Below, piece by piece: positions 14,201 to 44,040 of a stretch of DNA of 64,000 nucleotides. Source of the DNA: Chionis minor (lineage: Eukaryota; Chordata; Aves; Charadriiformes; Chionididae); assembly GCA_013398295.1 (NCBI GenBank), contig VZSF01007805.1, forward strand, positions 1,128,752 to 1,192,751. Direction: 5' to 3'. The translations under genes and the position numbers were made by a program. The first letter of the stretch is position 1. Each line of letters starts with the position of its first letter. The notes under the pieces were generated by a model. That model was not told the DNA's origin. It searched no databases and worked only from the letters and a program-made list of their open reading frames with translations.

Positions 14201-15584
14201 TGGGATTTTATTTTTTTTAAGTAAAGGAGATAAAATGAGGGAAGGTGACTTTTCCTCTTGGCTACTTACGATAAAAGCAAGCAGTAAGTCGTCTTCATAG
14301 TGAATATGCTTGTAATCAGGTCATGTCCAAATACTTTGTGTATTTTACTGGCGTCTCCTGGGTAACTGTGGCTTCACAGAGGACTTTCTCCATCCACCTT
14401 TTTCCAGTTCTGTCCTGGAGAAAAAAGCAAGAGGTAGTTTTTCATACATCAAAGCCAGCTCTGAATTAGTCTTTAACTATAAAATCTCACAAGTATGTGT
14501 TAAGGCTCCATGCTTCAGAAAAAACTGGTATCAGTTGTTTGGGGAGGGTAAAATGTGAGGAGGATGGAGGGCTTCGTAAAATCAAACCCCTTTGCTGCAT
14601 CCCTATTTTTAACTTCTCACTTGAGGATAACAATCACTTGTCCCTCCTTAGCTAGAGATTGTATCTTGTTTTCTCTCCGGGGAAAGTGGCGCAATCCTTC
14701 CTGATGTGGGAAGGATTAAGGATGGAGACAAGCTCTCAATTCCCTTTTGCAAGGATGAGATACAGACTCAAGCTACTTGTGTGGACTTTACACACTATCC
14801 CGAACTCTGAATGATGCAGTTTCCAAGGTGGTTGTGTGTCAGACACATACTGTGGAAATACTGCGTTGGAGACCCCTACTCGGAACTGCTGCAGGATGGC
14901 TTTAAAGATGATGTGGTGGGAGTAATGCTAGTCTGTGCTATCCCCCTGTGCAGGAAACTCAGCTATATGCCAAAGCAGATGGGCTATTAGTTTTTGGTTT
15001 TGTTTTTCTGGAATCCTATATTTACAAGGTTTTTTTTTCCAGTTGCCTATTTAATAATATCAGGTCTTCCTTCCAATCTTCTCCATCTTGCTTTGTGCTC
15101 CTTTTTTCATTTCTGCTTCTGCTGAATTCCTGGTGTTGCCCATAGAAAGGAAACAGTAACTTGAGATTTCTATTTTACACAACCGACTGATATTGAAAGA
15201 TATTCCTAGCGTATGTCACCAGATGTGTGAACAGCACTTTCCAATTAAAACTCTAGGAATTTCTACTGGTTGCTTAAGGCCCCTGCAAAACATTGAACCA
15301 TAGATTTGAGTCCATTAACACCCATCATGGAAAAAGATCCAGTTATTTATAGCAGTCATTACATTTATTTAAATTTGGTTTCACAAGCTAAAATGAGCTC
15401 AACTGTTGCGGAAAAACATTTCAAGCATCTTAGAAATCTATCTTCAAAGCCTGGAACAATCATGAAGCAAATTAAACTGGTTTTCTGTGGTTTTGGACAA
15501 CTTTTAGTTCTGATAACTTTCCTTAATGTCTATGCTACAGCTGCATCAACCCCTGTAAACTAAAGAAACAATTCAAGGCATCTC

Positions 15585-15722
15585 TGCGGTAGCCTGGTGG
15601 TTAAAGGGTAATCATCAGCTGGTGATACATATGACTCAAATCACAAATCCAAAGTCAGCATTTACCTTCCACTATTCTCATTAGCCAGGCACTTTACTTA
15701 ATTGGTACTCTAGTGTAAGTGT
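15585..15722 (+). mobile_element. MIR-like tRNA-derived SINE fossil
   Basis: The segment opens with a tRNA A-box-like string (ggtagcctggtggttaaagg), has a B-box-like string about 45 bases later (gactcaaatc), and continues with a run resembling the MIR core and tail (ccaggcactttacttaattg, then gtactctagtg). The order matches mammalian-wide interspersed repeats. Divergence is high, as expected for an ancient amniote SINE surviving in a bird. It is inside DDAH1 intron 1 and has no coding capacity. Chance similarity or another tRNA-derived SINE is possible. Confidence 0.5.
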
Positions 15723-18700
15723 TATTAATTGGCCCTTCTGGCTGAGGGATGTGAAATGCTGCCGCCTCCCTGCCTGCCTGCTACCCCCGGGAAGCTCTGC
15801 GGCCCTTTGCCGACTGTATTGGAGTCGCTTCTCAGGATGGTGCGGGCGTTTTGCATGGTTGCACGGCTCCAGTAAAATGCAGGTTTCCCACCTGCCGGAG
15901 GGAGCCCACACACGCCTCTGTGACTGGTGTTTGTTTGCTCTGGTCACAGGCAAGTCTTCTCCCACGCAGATCCACCTTCAGGTCTTCATAGCCAAGATGC
16001 ATGCGGCTTTTCTTTTTCCCTTTGGGAACACCTCCTTCTGACCATTACGTTTATTAAACCATTAACAGTCACAAATTTTCTAGCCTGCACGCCTAGCTCG
16101 CTTGCAGTGTTTGTTGCACAGTTCCTGGCTCCGTTAGGTCTGCAGGCAACATGGCAACACACAGCGTCACCTTTATGTCTTCTCCATAGGCTGCCCAGGT
16201 TTTACATGTTATCTTACCCCTCTTAGATGGTATTTTGTGGTCCAGAGAAGCTTTTGCTTTTGGCTCTCCCTGCAGAAATCGGGTAGGGTGATCCTCTGCC
16301 ACCATAACTAACATCCGCAGCTCTGCTGATGCTCCAGACTGGTGGGGACACGGTTTTGGGGAGGAGGACAGGAGCAGAGCGGGTGCTCGGTAGGGGCAGC
16401 TGCTGCCTTGGCTTCTGTGGCAAGCCCAGACAGCTCCCCCTGGGAGCACCTGATCAGCAGCACGTCTTCTGAAAGGGCTTTCTTCTTGGTGTTTTGGAAA
16501 CTACAGGAGGGGGTGGATTAAGTGGAGATAGGTGACCACACAACAGGCTGGGCGATCCTGTTTTTTCTTGTGGTTTGGACTTCTGCCTTAAGTAACCCTA
16601 TCTGATAGGTATATTTATTTATTCCAACTGCCTGTGGCTGGTGTACTTGTGTGTCAGGGTGTCCCAGTTGTGAGTTTGCTTTTCTGCTTCATGTCAGTGC
16701 GAAACAGTGAGTCTGGGCGTTCTTGGACTGGGAACCTTCTTATATAATGCTGCAACTCTATGAGTCCATAGTCAGCAATTTTTTTCTTTTTTGCGGTCTT
16801 ATGGCTCTTATGCATATAGCACCTGCACAGTAAAAACCACTGGGCTTGAAATGCAAAAGAGGTCATTCTGTTATCAGCACACAAATGTTACGAAATATTG
16901 CTGTGTTTATACAACAGTCCATTTTCCAATATTAACCCGGCTGTTTCCCATTTATTTTTAAAATACCACATGGGTCCAGTCCTCCTTATAAACCTAATTT
17001 TAAAGATCACTGGAGATAGAGCAGCAAGACTAAGAAAGATGAAGCCTTACTACTAAGCCTGGAGACTCTTGAGTGCCAAGTTTCAGCCTGAAGTTGTTTT
17101 AGCATCAAGTGAAAGACAGGAGCAAAAAGAAGTGTTAATAATTGTAAAGGACGTGCTGCAGGCTTGCTCAAGTCTGCGTGCCAGAGCCTTAGATGGGATT
17201 TTGTGTGGAGAGGATGAGTTCCTTGGTCTTGGGAGGCTTCTGGTCTAGTTCTGCGTTGCAGCGTAACCCACCAACATTCTCCATGCAGCACAAAGACCTA
17301 CCTTTGTCCCATTCAACTTTAAACTGAGACACCTACTTTGCCAGTGTGCTTGTCCGAGGTTTTTTCTGTAAAGTGACTGGAGAGCGAGGATGTGCTAGAA
17401 AGAAAGAGGAACCTCCAGAGAGCAGATCAGTCTTGGATAAGGTGATGTCCCCAGTGTATCCCTTATAGACCTACATCACCTCTTCTGGCAGCCTGTGGAG
17501 ACCTGCTCTTACCTTTTTGGGTCTTCAAGGTTAATGGTATCATTCACAAATGCCACATAGCCAAGTCATGGAAAAGGGGCAGGAAAAGGCGGCTTAGGTG
17601 GATTGCGTCTGCCGTCTCCATTATTCCCAGAAGCCAGCACTGCTTTTAGGAAGGTATGACAGCCAAAGCATGTGCTGCTATTGCTCAGAGGCTGCTGTAC
17701 TGAGGGGTCAAGGGACTAGTCGCCATCACATCTCCTTTCTCTGTCATGACAGGTATAGTTTGGCAGAGCCCAAGAGTAGAACTGCTAGAGTTGCTTCTGT
17801 TGGTATATGGTGCTAGAAGACAAGTACTATGTCACCTGCTTTAGCTTCTTGTCTTTCTTCTAGAAATACTTAATTTATCACATTAAATAAATGACCTGTG
17901 GGACATGCAAAAATCAGAGCTGTTTAACAGATCTTCATGGTGTCTTCTGTGTTCATTAATGATTGCTGGGCACCTCTGGTTAATCATGGTGAGGAGGTTT
18001 CATTAAACATGAACACGTTTCTGTGTGGGACCAGGTTCACGGGTTTTTGCAGATAAGCTTGTACTTATATTGACATTCTGCAAGCTGTAGTCATAAGCTT
18101 TTAGTGAGGGGTTGGTTGCGTGTAGGTGCTTCTTTTGGCTTACAAGCACCAGATGGTGCTTGAACGTAGCGAGTGTCAGTCCCTCTTATGGATGTCCGAT
18201 GATGTGAGCTTCTATAGAAACGGGTTCTGCTTTGTTCATCCTCAGCAGCCCTCATGGGAAAGAGGAAACCTGCTAAAGCTGCATTCCCTGCTCCTGTTAC
18301 GTGCCTTTCGGGGGGAAATGGGCTCGGCAGCCCCAGGCTCCCTGCCCTGTCTGCGGCTCTCCGTGGCCAGCAGCCAGCCGCACAACGCATAGGCATGAAA
18401 GGTGACTCTGTAGCAAGGTAGCTCAAACGTGCAAGGAAAACTAATGCCCAGTAAAATTGCAAAACCGTAAAGAAAAAGATGATTTACTGATTTGGGGATT
18501 TTTTTTTTTCCTCCCCTGACTGAAAAGAGACTTGGGGTAGAGCCGCATCTTCTGTTTCAGCAGCGTGGAAGGAGAGGATGTCACTCCTCTGCTGGTGCTT
18601 TGTCCTGCTCAAATCCAAGGGACAGGATTTGCAAGAGAGACTATTACTGTGCAGAGGCACTGGACTTAACACGCATTTTGGACCCCTCGCCTATCTCCCC

Positions 18701-18878
18701 TGGGTGCTGCGTGGTTCCCGTGCAAAGGCAAGAGCCCAATCACTGCTGCTTGACGCCCCATCCCCGCCAGACCACAAAGGCCTCTGGAGAGGGTTGGGGG
18801 GCTGTGATGGGCAAGGACACAAAGGACCCTGCTGTCCTTCTTGCTAAAGGCCTGTTAAAGGACGTTAGTTCTTATTAA

Positions 18879-35172
<16,294 letters not shown>

Positions 35173-38100
35173 GTTTACAGAGTCCCTCCCTTGTACCTGG
35201 CAATAATGTTACACACAAGGTAGACGAATCTGTATCCACACTTTTATTGTTTTTATTGACAATCTACTGTACCACTGTGCTACTAACCCTTGTTTACAAA
35301 TTTTTTGCTTTGTGTATTTTTATTATGTCCTTGCAGATGGTATTTAAGATGGATGTACGGTTTGTTGGGGGGCACATAACTCTGAAGTATGTTAGTCCCA
35401 TGGGCTAGCAGAAGACAATTATAATGGCTAACCCCTAGCTTTAGTGTTTTAACATACCTGTGTGAGAATTTTACGAAAACCAACTAATTCTCAACATTTC
35501 AAGCACTTCTGTTATCTTTACGCTCTTCCCTTTTCCTATCTTTTTTTCTCTTGCTTCCTCACTCTGCCTCTTTTTTTCCTTCCTCAGTCCTCTTTACTTT
35601 CAACGATGCAAGGTATTGGGGACTGAAGAAGACTCGGTGGGCTCACGAATTTGGTACCTTGCACGGTAGGGAAGCTTTCTGTACACTAACTGGAACAGTG
35701 GGCAGTGGTCTGTGCTCGCTGTCTCAGCCGTATCACATTGCTGCTGCTGGGCAGAGTTGCGGCTGGAATCCGTTTCAGACGCCAGGTGGCAACTTTGGAG
35801 AAAGCGTCTTCCGACAGGAGCATTCAAGGGCAATGTCTGCCTGGGAAACTTGAACGACAGAAAAAGAGAGCAGTGCAGCCACTCAAGATACATCCTGCAA
35901 GTTCAGGTCCCAGTTTGCTGCTAATGCCATGACTTTCAATTCGGTGAGAATGGAAGGAGGAGGTTTTTAAACAGGCCAGATCCCAGGGAGCACCCTGACC
36001 ACAAAAATGAAAGATTGAGATGCCTTTGGAAAAGTTAAACCTACAAAAGTAATCTAAAGTATGGGGGGGGTTAATTCTCTGTTTACTTTTTCTATTTAAT
36101 TCTGTCTCTCCTTTCTGTTTTCTCCTCTTTTGGAGGCCACTTATTAGCAAAATTCAAAAGAATAGGGTGATAGAAGGAGTTGAAGGACAGTTGTTCCTGG
36201 ATTATGCTCATGATAAGGAAGGCTATTTTTTCCTGAAAGATTGGCCTTTTTTACTTTATCTGCCCTTGGGACAGTTTTCCTTGGAACAATAACAATCTTA
36301 TTTTGTTTAATTGCATGAATACTTACTGTGGTATTCAGTTAAAACAAATCTAATTTTTGTAGCAAATTCCACAACATGTTTACTCACTGAATCATGCTTT
36401 TTTTTCACCACAGTAAAGTGAAGCATACCCCATTGTATTCACATGCTTCTTTTTAAATCATTTGTAAACTAAGGATGGAGAAATTCCCAAACAGAGGCAG
36501 TAGTGGAAACTCTCCAGAGACTGACAAATAGTCTGAACATGTTATCAACTTCCTAGACATCCCCTCCACCTTTCCTGAACCACTTGGGGCGTGTTGCTAA
36601 GGTACAGTAGGAAGCGAGCTGGGGGGGGGCCTCAGGCAATGTGGTCTGCAGGAAAACAAACAGTATTAACCAAGCACACGCTTGGATGTCCTTTGGAAAC
36701 CCGCATGCTTTTTTGTGGAGTCATAAGGGAGGAAACAAGTACTCATATCCGTAGGTACTCCTCAGCTTATCTCTCACTTCATCTCAGTGGCTAATGAGGA
36801 GGAAACCTGCTGGCAGCTACCACGATACATCTGATGCCTTGTGGGCCCACCGTATGTTGTGATGACACGAGGTATCACGAGGGAGAGAGCAATGACGAGC
36901 AAATATGATGTATGTGAAAAGACCGCGTGTCCCAAAAGAAGTCTTGAGCTAGCCAAACAGCAACTGCTGGGTTTATGGCTATGTGCTGTCCCAAAGTGAT
37001 CTCCTAATGTTTCCCCTTTGTCTCCTCCATTCCCATGCACCGTCATTTAAGCCTGACCCAGGTGATTGGGCCCTAAGGATATACACGTTGCAGGGGGGAA
37101 TCTCTTTTTCTGCCTTCCCTTGATGCTTTTTAAATATCTGATAAAGCATCTTAAAGCATTTTAAAATGACTTGACATTAAACAAAGGTTTTGTGGCAAAA
37201 AGAGGCCCTGTCGTATTTAACTCTGACATTCTAGAGGCAAACTGTACTCTGTTAAAAATCTGTGCAGCTGTGGGAGCTGTTCTACAAAGCTGGAGCAGAA
37301 TCCCCATGGCCTATCCATGCACCTCCTGGGACCTGGTCCCCATCCATGTCCTTCAGTCCCTCTTCCCTCCTCTCACTAGGGAGCCACAGCATCTAGCTAC
37401 ACTGGGACAGCATTAGGCTGTGGGATTTCTATTCAATGGATCTCTCAAACTTTCTGTTGGGGTTTGCTGGTTTTTTTAACTTCTTCCACCCTCTCCCACT
37501 TTTCATCTGTCTTTCCCTCCCTCAGACTCTTGTTTCTAGTTTATGGCATGGTGAGCACTTTTCTCTTTTAACCCCAGGTGATTTTTGCCTTCTGTTGCCT
37601 CAGTTCTCCTACTGAAGTCGTCTTTTTCTGTACTCCTCCTTCTTCACTGTTCGCTCCAGTGTATCCCAACCCATGTTGGACTATCCTAAACTCCTCCCTC
37701 GAGTAGGTGCCAGGGGGGAGGAGAAACTGAGGTGTCCACTTTGGCTTTGAGTGACTTCTTCTGAGCTGGAAGGATGACTGTCAACAGGAGCTATAGATCC
37801 AGAGAGTGACAAGGGTGGCTCCTTATCTTTAGGATTACTCCAGAAAAGAGAAACATTTGTGATGGACATTGCTGATATCTTGTGTCCCTGAAAGGAATGG
37901 AATAGGTGATAATGAATTTCCCTGCCTCCCCAAGGGCGGGAGAGGGGGTGTCAGGATCTCTGACTGAGAAACATCTGCATTGACAAGAGAGGTTGGTCTT
38001 TCACCTACTGCCCTTTAGATTTTCTTGCCTTCAAGGCTGCCTTTTGGTATAGTGAAAGGAGCAAGGGAGTAGCTGAGGGACCTGAATTCCCTCAGGCGAC

Positions 38101-39855
38101 GATCTCAAGTTGTATTCTAACTTCAGGCACAGAATTTAGGTGCTCTAAATCACACCTGCTTTTCTCTCTGTTGGTCCCAGTAGGTATCACAGCCTCCTAG
38201 CACAGGTGCTCTAAATTACATCTTAGCCTGATGCCAGAAGTTACCTAAGCTGGTTAGTGGGATTGCCCTTACCTCTCTGCTTTTAGCGTTATTCTTTGGT
38301 TTGGCATTATAAAGCAAAAACACTAAGAGCACTCTGTTTGTGCATTTGCAGTATGGTACTAAGAACTAAAATCATGCCAAATGCTTCTTGTTCTTGCTGT
38401 TTGCTTTTTTTTTTTTTCCCCTGTTGTTGCCCAAACGAAGAATTCAGTTGTGAGGACATTTCTGCTGTGATACATACGCATCTGATGGGCATCTTGCATT
38501 ACACTGCAAATGTCCATAAAGGACGTTTACACCTTGTCACCAGAACATTTCTCAGATGCCTGATATAAATCATCATCCTTGATTAATATAAATAATAAAA
38601 TCCCAAACCAGAGAAGGAGATGAGACACTGAACACTAATAGCCGCCCACATAAAACACTTGATAACAACTGTCAGGCTGTATGATATAGCAGGCCAGTGC
38701 AGAAGTTCTTGAGGTTAATAGCTCATCAGTGGGGCTTGAATTACTCATCAAAGGGTTTTTTGTTTTTTTTTTTGCTTTTGAGCAATCAGTTTAACTCAGT
38801 TCAAATGAAAGAGCTGCAATGTGCATTATAGATCTTTCACAGATGTTATCTTTGCTAAGAGTTTAGGGAGAGCTGTGATATGTGGGTTTCTTTCTTCACC
38901 AGAATGTGAATACAGTGTCTCTCTCTCTGCAATGAAAATGTGAATGCATACTGTACCTTACAAGATAAACTTGAATTCTTCCATTTCGGCATTTTTGTCT
39001 TTTCCATGCTAATATATTCCTTTCGGGTCTTAAATAGATGCCACTGTATGAAGCTATGCTCTGATTTTTTTGGTGATTTCCATGTGATAGGTACAGAGCT
39101 CATAGGCAACACTATGTCCAGTTTTAAAAACAAAAAGTCAGTGCACAGAACACTGTTTGTTCACAGTAAATTGGGGATGAAATACGGAAAAAAGCAAGCT
39201 TTTGATTTCATTCAGCTTCTTATACATTATATCAATGAAGTCAGAGCCAAATTACTTCAATATCAACATTCACATGGAACCATTTGGAGAAAATAATTTA
39301 CTATTTAAGATTCTGTATTTTTGTTTTTATCAATAAGGAAGCTGAAAAGATAAGACTGCTTGAAGAATGGTATTTGTTAAGTGATTGTGAACAAAGTGCC
39401 ATTGGACATCCCATGTATTTTCAGAAAAGTTTTAACTGGACGTATGATGTAACTTGTATAGAGTTGCATGTGAATCGTGTTAGTCACTGTTTTACATTGT
39501 ATTGTTCTGCAGTGCACAAATATGACTACTGAACACAGAAGTGTTACATTTCATTGAACTTAAAATCTTGTTGCAGTATAGTTCCCCACTTTTTGTGCCA
39601 AAACCATAAATACATTCCATAATCTGTTCTGATAGAGGTTTGCACATTATTTTTTTTTTTGTGACTCTTGCAGTTTCCATACTATATATCCCCATCATGA
39701 AGGAATAAAGTGTCAGTTGTACTGTGTGCTGTGTAGTTTTTGCCTTTTGTTTTGAAACTGAAAGCATATGCATGTAATTTAATAGTGTTTCATGCCATCT
39801 TTTAATTTGGAAGCTTGTTACACGCCTAGGAATAAAGACAATTATAGACAATAGC
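35173..39855 (+). other. DDAH1: Probable DDAH1 3' untranslated region
   Basis: After the stop there is 4.5 kb of AT-rich, non-repetitive DNA with no convincing frame. Strong poly(A) signals appear only at 39704 and 39831, with an earlier AATAAA at 38594. A DDAH1 3' UTR of several kilobases is known in mammals, so the whole interval is inferred to be terminal exon. Transcript data would be needed to choose the end; a shorter form ending near 38.6 kb is possible. Confidence 0.5.
39704..39709 (+). terminator. DDAH1: Candidate DDAH1 poly(A) signal
   Basis: An AATAAA within aggaataaagtgtcagttgt, followed within 30 bases by the GT-rich string actgtgtgctgtgtagtttt, which is a good downstream element. 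A second AATAAA at 39831-39836 lacks such a clear GT-rich stretch. Cleavage is expected near 39725. Confidence 0.55.
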
Positions 39856-42800
39856 GCTAAAACCTTTAAGCCTGTTTGAAGATATCTTGACTCTTTGAAA
39901 AAAAAAATCATGATTTTAGCCTCTACATTTATGATTAAGGCATAGAGAAGGGGATATTACCCCTTGTGTGTTCTGGATACAATGGTTGAAACTAAATTTT
40001 ATTATTGTCCAAGAGAACTAACCAGATGTTACTGTAGTATAGTATTTTCTCAGCAGTTCCTGTGTTTATTGTAAATTACAAAAAGTGAAACTACAAAGGT
40101 TTAGTGGTATGACCATTACGGGTCAATTATTCACGTAGCTCTTGTGTCTTTTCTCCTCCAGGATGTCGGGAGAGGTGACTACATTTCAGACGTTGCTTTG
40201 TGAGAACATGACAGATGGTCGCATGTTTTATATCTAAATACTACTTGTCGCGTGCTACAAACAGGGCATGTGGGGCTAATCTCTGCTTCTACCCTTGTGC
40301 TCTAATACCATTAGGTATTGGTATTAGGATTAACAATCGCGGGAGACAATGCAGTTATTCCAGGCCTTCAGTGCCACCTTGTGGCAACCCGAGATTCAGT
40401 TGTTCCCGGCCTCGATAATGTTGCTTCAACTTTTTAAGAAACCCAACGTAAATTAACAGTACTGTAGCAAAAGAATTACGTCACTTCCAAACTATACAGC
40501 TTTGCTAGTAATAGTACTTTAAATGAGCCATAATCTAATACTTTTCTTGCTGGAGAGCGGGGACAAGGAAAGATTTAATTATGGCTGATCTAAATATAGC
40601 CGTTGGACTAATTTAACTACACTGGTTAAAAGGATGATTTTTATACTAGAATATTTAAATTAGTGCTACACCTAATGTGGATACATATAGATTGGTGCAA
40701 TTAATATAGTAAAGTACTGCATTTTTGTGCATCTTTGTGTACCCATATCTACAGGAGAGAGTTGGTACTAATATAATTAAATGTTTCTAAATGGCAATAA
40801 TTGAAAATAACAAAAGCTATACAAGCCACTCCCACTTGCCACATTGAGAAGCTCCTCATAGAATATCAAAACCTTCAAAAGCATAATAGTCATTTGAAAA
40901 GGAGTGTCCTTTGCAAAATTTAGCTGTAGAATATTAGCTCAGCAAGTAGAGTCTTCTGCACTTGGGTGTATGAATTCACTCTCCACTGTAAGTACGTCCT
41001 GCCAAAAAAGCGTCAGTCACAGTCTCCTGCATCATAAACTGCAGACATTCGGATGCTCTCAACAACCTCAGCCCCAAAAATTCATGAGCTGTAGGTTGAT
41101 TGCTATGGGTTTGTAGTTGAAAATTTGCCATTGATAGCTGCGAATACCCATTCAGTTTGGGCAAGGCCCTCGATCTGGATCTGTAACTAAACCAAACTCT
41201 CTTTGCCTTCTCTCCACCTGGCATCTTTTCTCCTCCTTTCTAGAGAATTGTGGGTGTAGAGCCCTGCCACTCCGACAGGGGCCAGTGGGGTCCTGCCAGC
41301 TCCAAAAAGGAGTTGTCCCGAGGCAGGACGGAGACCCATCAGTAAGGACCAGGAGCCAGAATGCGATGGGAGCACATGAAGCTCCCAGGTGGAAGCCCCC
41401 ACTCTGCAGCAAGGACAGGCTGCCTGGAGAGGAGTTGATCAATGGCAGCAGAGGGGTAAGAAAACCTGGAGACAGTCACAGCTCTGAAAAGCGCAACCAA
41501 CCTCTTCTGACAAACTGTGACAGCGTTACAACATTTTCTAGGACCGATATTGTGAAAGATTTGACCAGCCCTGTGTTACAAGCAGTTTCCAAAACTTGCT
41601 TGGAAATTTACTCCAGAAATTTATTCTAGATGAACAATACATATGTATATACTCATAAAACCAATGCTGTGTCCAGAATCTTCCCAGCTCCCCTGAAAGA
41701 AATAATCTCTAACTCGCTCTTCGTTGAGGCTCACTTTTTAATATTGATGTTAACCTCCTGAAATGAGTTTCATGCTGAAAGTAGTCTTCTTCCAGCTGCC
41801 TGGACCATTAAATCCTGTTAGGGTTTATTGGCATTAAGTCTGCTAAAATATATTACATCCTTGTATTCTCTAACTACATGGTCTTTTCCTGGTTGCTAAA
41901 GTTAATTCATTTCAGTTTGTCTCATACGTGGCTCAGGAATCCAGAAGCCTAACCCTGCAGACATCAGGAGGCTTTGAACTGCGCCTCTCACTGAGCAACA
42001 TTATTAACAAATTCTCTAAACCCAGAATGCACGATACCTGGTTTTATCAGCAGTATTGTACAGAGCCAGCAAAGTCTACAGTATAATTCACCTTGAAGAG
42101 GAGGAGCTGGAAGGCATTGGTTTAATGAACAAGGATAGGAGTCAGGGGCTGGGAAGATGCCTGGCTCTGTCTCAGAAGCACCACGATCAGCTCACTTCAG
42201 AATCTGAAACCTTTTCATGTATTTGGGTGCCTAGTACAGATTAGGGAGGATCAACGTAGGCACTTAGACTTGAAAAAAAATGGCCTGCCCTGCAGCCCGC
42301 TGAGCAGGAAAACAGGAGATAAATACTCATTTACCTTGTATTTCAGATGTTTAATCCAGAGATACACAGACGGCTTTCAGAAATTCAAATGCACTATAGC
42401 AAACTAAAGGCTTCTTGGGGTGTGAATAACACCACAGAAGGATGTGGGTTGTGAGCAGGTGTGTGCTGCCAGATTACCAGCAACTGGGTCTGCAGGGCTG
42501 GATGGCGAGGGCGAGCCTGAAGGAGTTTTCCCTGGGCAGAAGCGACCATCACAGCAGTGGCAAGTAGCAGAACTGGCTGGGTGTTTTCTGGCAACCAGTT
42601 TGGGGCTGGCTGTGACTTTAACACCCAGCTCTACACAAATCAACCCTGTCACCAGGTAAGAACAGTGACTAGTCCTTTATTTTTCAAATGTTCTGGGCAG
42701 GACCTTCGCTATCCAATGGATTTATTGAAAAGCTGGGAATGCTAGTACTGTAAAATAGATATCATTAGTATTTGAAGTATGATTACATTAACAAGACACA

Positions 42801-43200
42801 TCAAGCAAAAGGACTTTGTGAAAGATCATCAAACTGGTAGTTTTGCCTTACAGGCAGCAAAACCCAGTATTGATTGCCTCTACTTTTATACGCTTTCATG
42901 TTTAACTGCTGGAAACTAAGTTTTCGATACTACAGCAGTAGCCCAAGTTTTACCTTTGACAGCTGAAAAAAAATACCAATTAATTAAGTTTTGTCTTCTG
43001 GCCCCGGGATGGGTGAAGCGGGAGCTCCCGAGCGCTCCATGGGGTCCAGCCTGGCTTCCTCTCAGACCCGCAGCAGCCGGGGAAGACGGCCCTTTACAGC
43101 GGTGCGTTTTGGCCACTCTCAGTCCCTAAAAACCTGCTAAATCCCCATGTCCTCCTACCATCCATCGTTTCTCTTAAAAACGCTGCGTGCCTGTCATCAC
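39856..43200. other. DDAH1-BCL10 intergenic region
   Basis: This is AT-rich single-copy sequence between the probable DDAH1 end and the BCL10 CpG island. A short inverted repeat (aatacca...tggtatt, about 40306-40327) is the only structure noticed. Small open frames at 41.1-41.6 and 42.4-42.7 kb occur on both strands and resemble nothing known. In human an antisense transcript starts at the BCL10 promoter and could have a counterpart here, but the sequence alone does not show it. Confidence 0.6.
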
Positions 43201-44040
43201 CCAGACGAACCGCAGCCTGTCCGTACGGCGTCGCTGAGCACGAGTAAGGCCGGGAGCCGCAGGCCGAGGCACCCGCCTCCGCCCGCCCTTTCCAGGCACC
43301 GGTGTTTCACGGAGGGGGGGTGAGGGCCGCCGGCGCTGCCGCGGTCCGGTGGCGGTTCCGGGGAAGGGCAGGGTCTGACCCGCGCTGGGGGCCGCTCCCT
43401 GCGCCCCCCCAGGGGAGGCGGCCCTTGGCCCGGCCCCGCCGACGGCCGCCTCGCGGGGCTTGGGGAGCGTGACACCGCGCTGCTCACGCGCCAGTGGGCC
43501 GTGCCGCGGTGGGGGCGGGGCGCCTTCCCTGAGGTCCCATTGGTGGAGGGGCGGGCGCGGGGCGGGGCCGGGCGCGCGCGGGCGGGGCCCGGGCCGGAAG
43601 CGCCTCTGCAGGCGGTTTTCCCCGGCGGCGGAGGCGCCGGCGGAGGGGTTTCCGCCATGGAAGGCCCGGGCCTGGGCTCAGGCTCGGGCGCCGCGGGGCG
43701 GCTGCTGACGGAGGACGAGATGGCCGAGGTGAAGAAGGATGTAAGTGGCGGCCGGGCCGAGAGGTCGGAGCGCCCTGGGCGCGGAGCGGCGGGGTGGGGC
43801 CAGGGCCCGGGTCCGGGCGGGGGAAGCGGAAGCTCTGTCAGAGCGGGGGGGGCCGCCCGTAGCCGCCGGGCCGTGCCGTGCCATTCCCCGGAATTCCCCG
43901 TCGCCTTCCCGTGGGGGCGGGCGGGTGACGTAGGGCGGGGGCGGTGGGACCGGCCCCGGCCCTGGGGCGTCCTGCCCGCAGCGCGCCGGGAGCGGCAGCC
44001 CGCCGCTATGGCCGCCGGGGGCTTCCAGGTGCAAGGCTGG
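43200..44040 (+). promoter_or_regulatory. BCL10: CpG island and BCL10 promoter
   Basis: Base composition changes sharply to very GC- and CpG-rich across this interval and returns to AT-rich just after 44040. Just before the BCL10 start codon there are several GC boxes (gggcgggg at about 43514, 43550 and 43560), a reversed CCAAT box (attgg, 43539-43543) and an ETS-type site (ccggaag, 43594-43600). There is no TATA box, so this is a typical housekeeping-like dispersed promoter. The transcription start probably lies between the ETS site and 43650. The island may also drive a divergent transcript. Confidence 0.8.
43657..43740 (+). CDS. BCL10: BCL10 coding exon 1
   Basis: 28 codons: a Gly/Ser-rich leader [17 protein letters not shown], then [11 protein letters not shown], the first CARD residues. 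The donor is gtaagt, a perfect consensus. The exon lies inside the CpG island. Confidence 0.95.

Noticed and set aside
43197..43658. 153-codon - strand frame upstream of BCL10
   Set aside because: Pro/Arg/Ala-rich frame created by the CpG island. A divergent transcript is possible but this protein is not supported.
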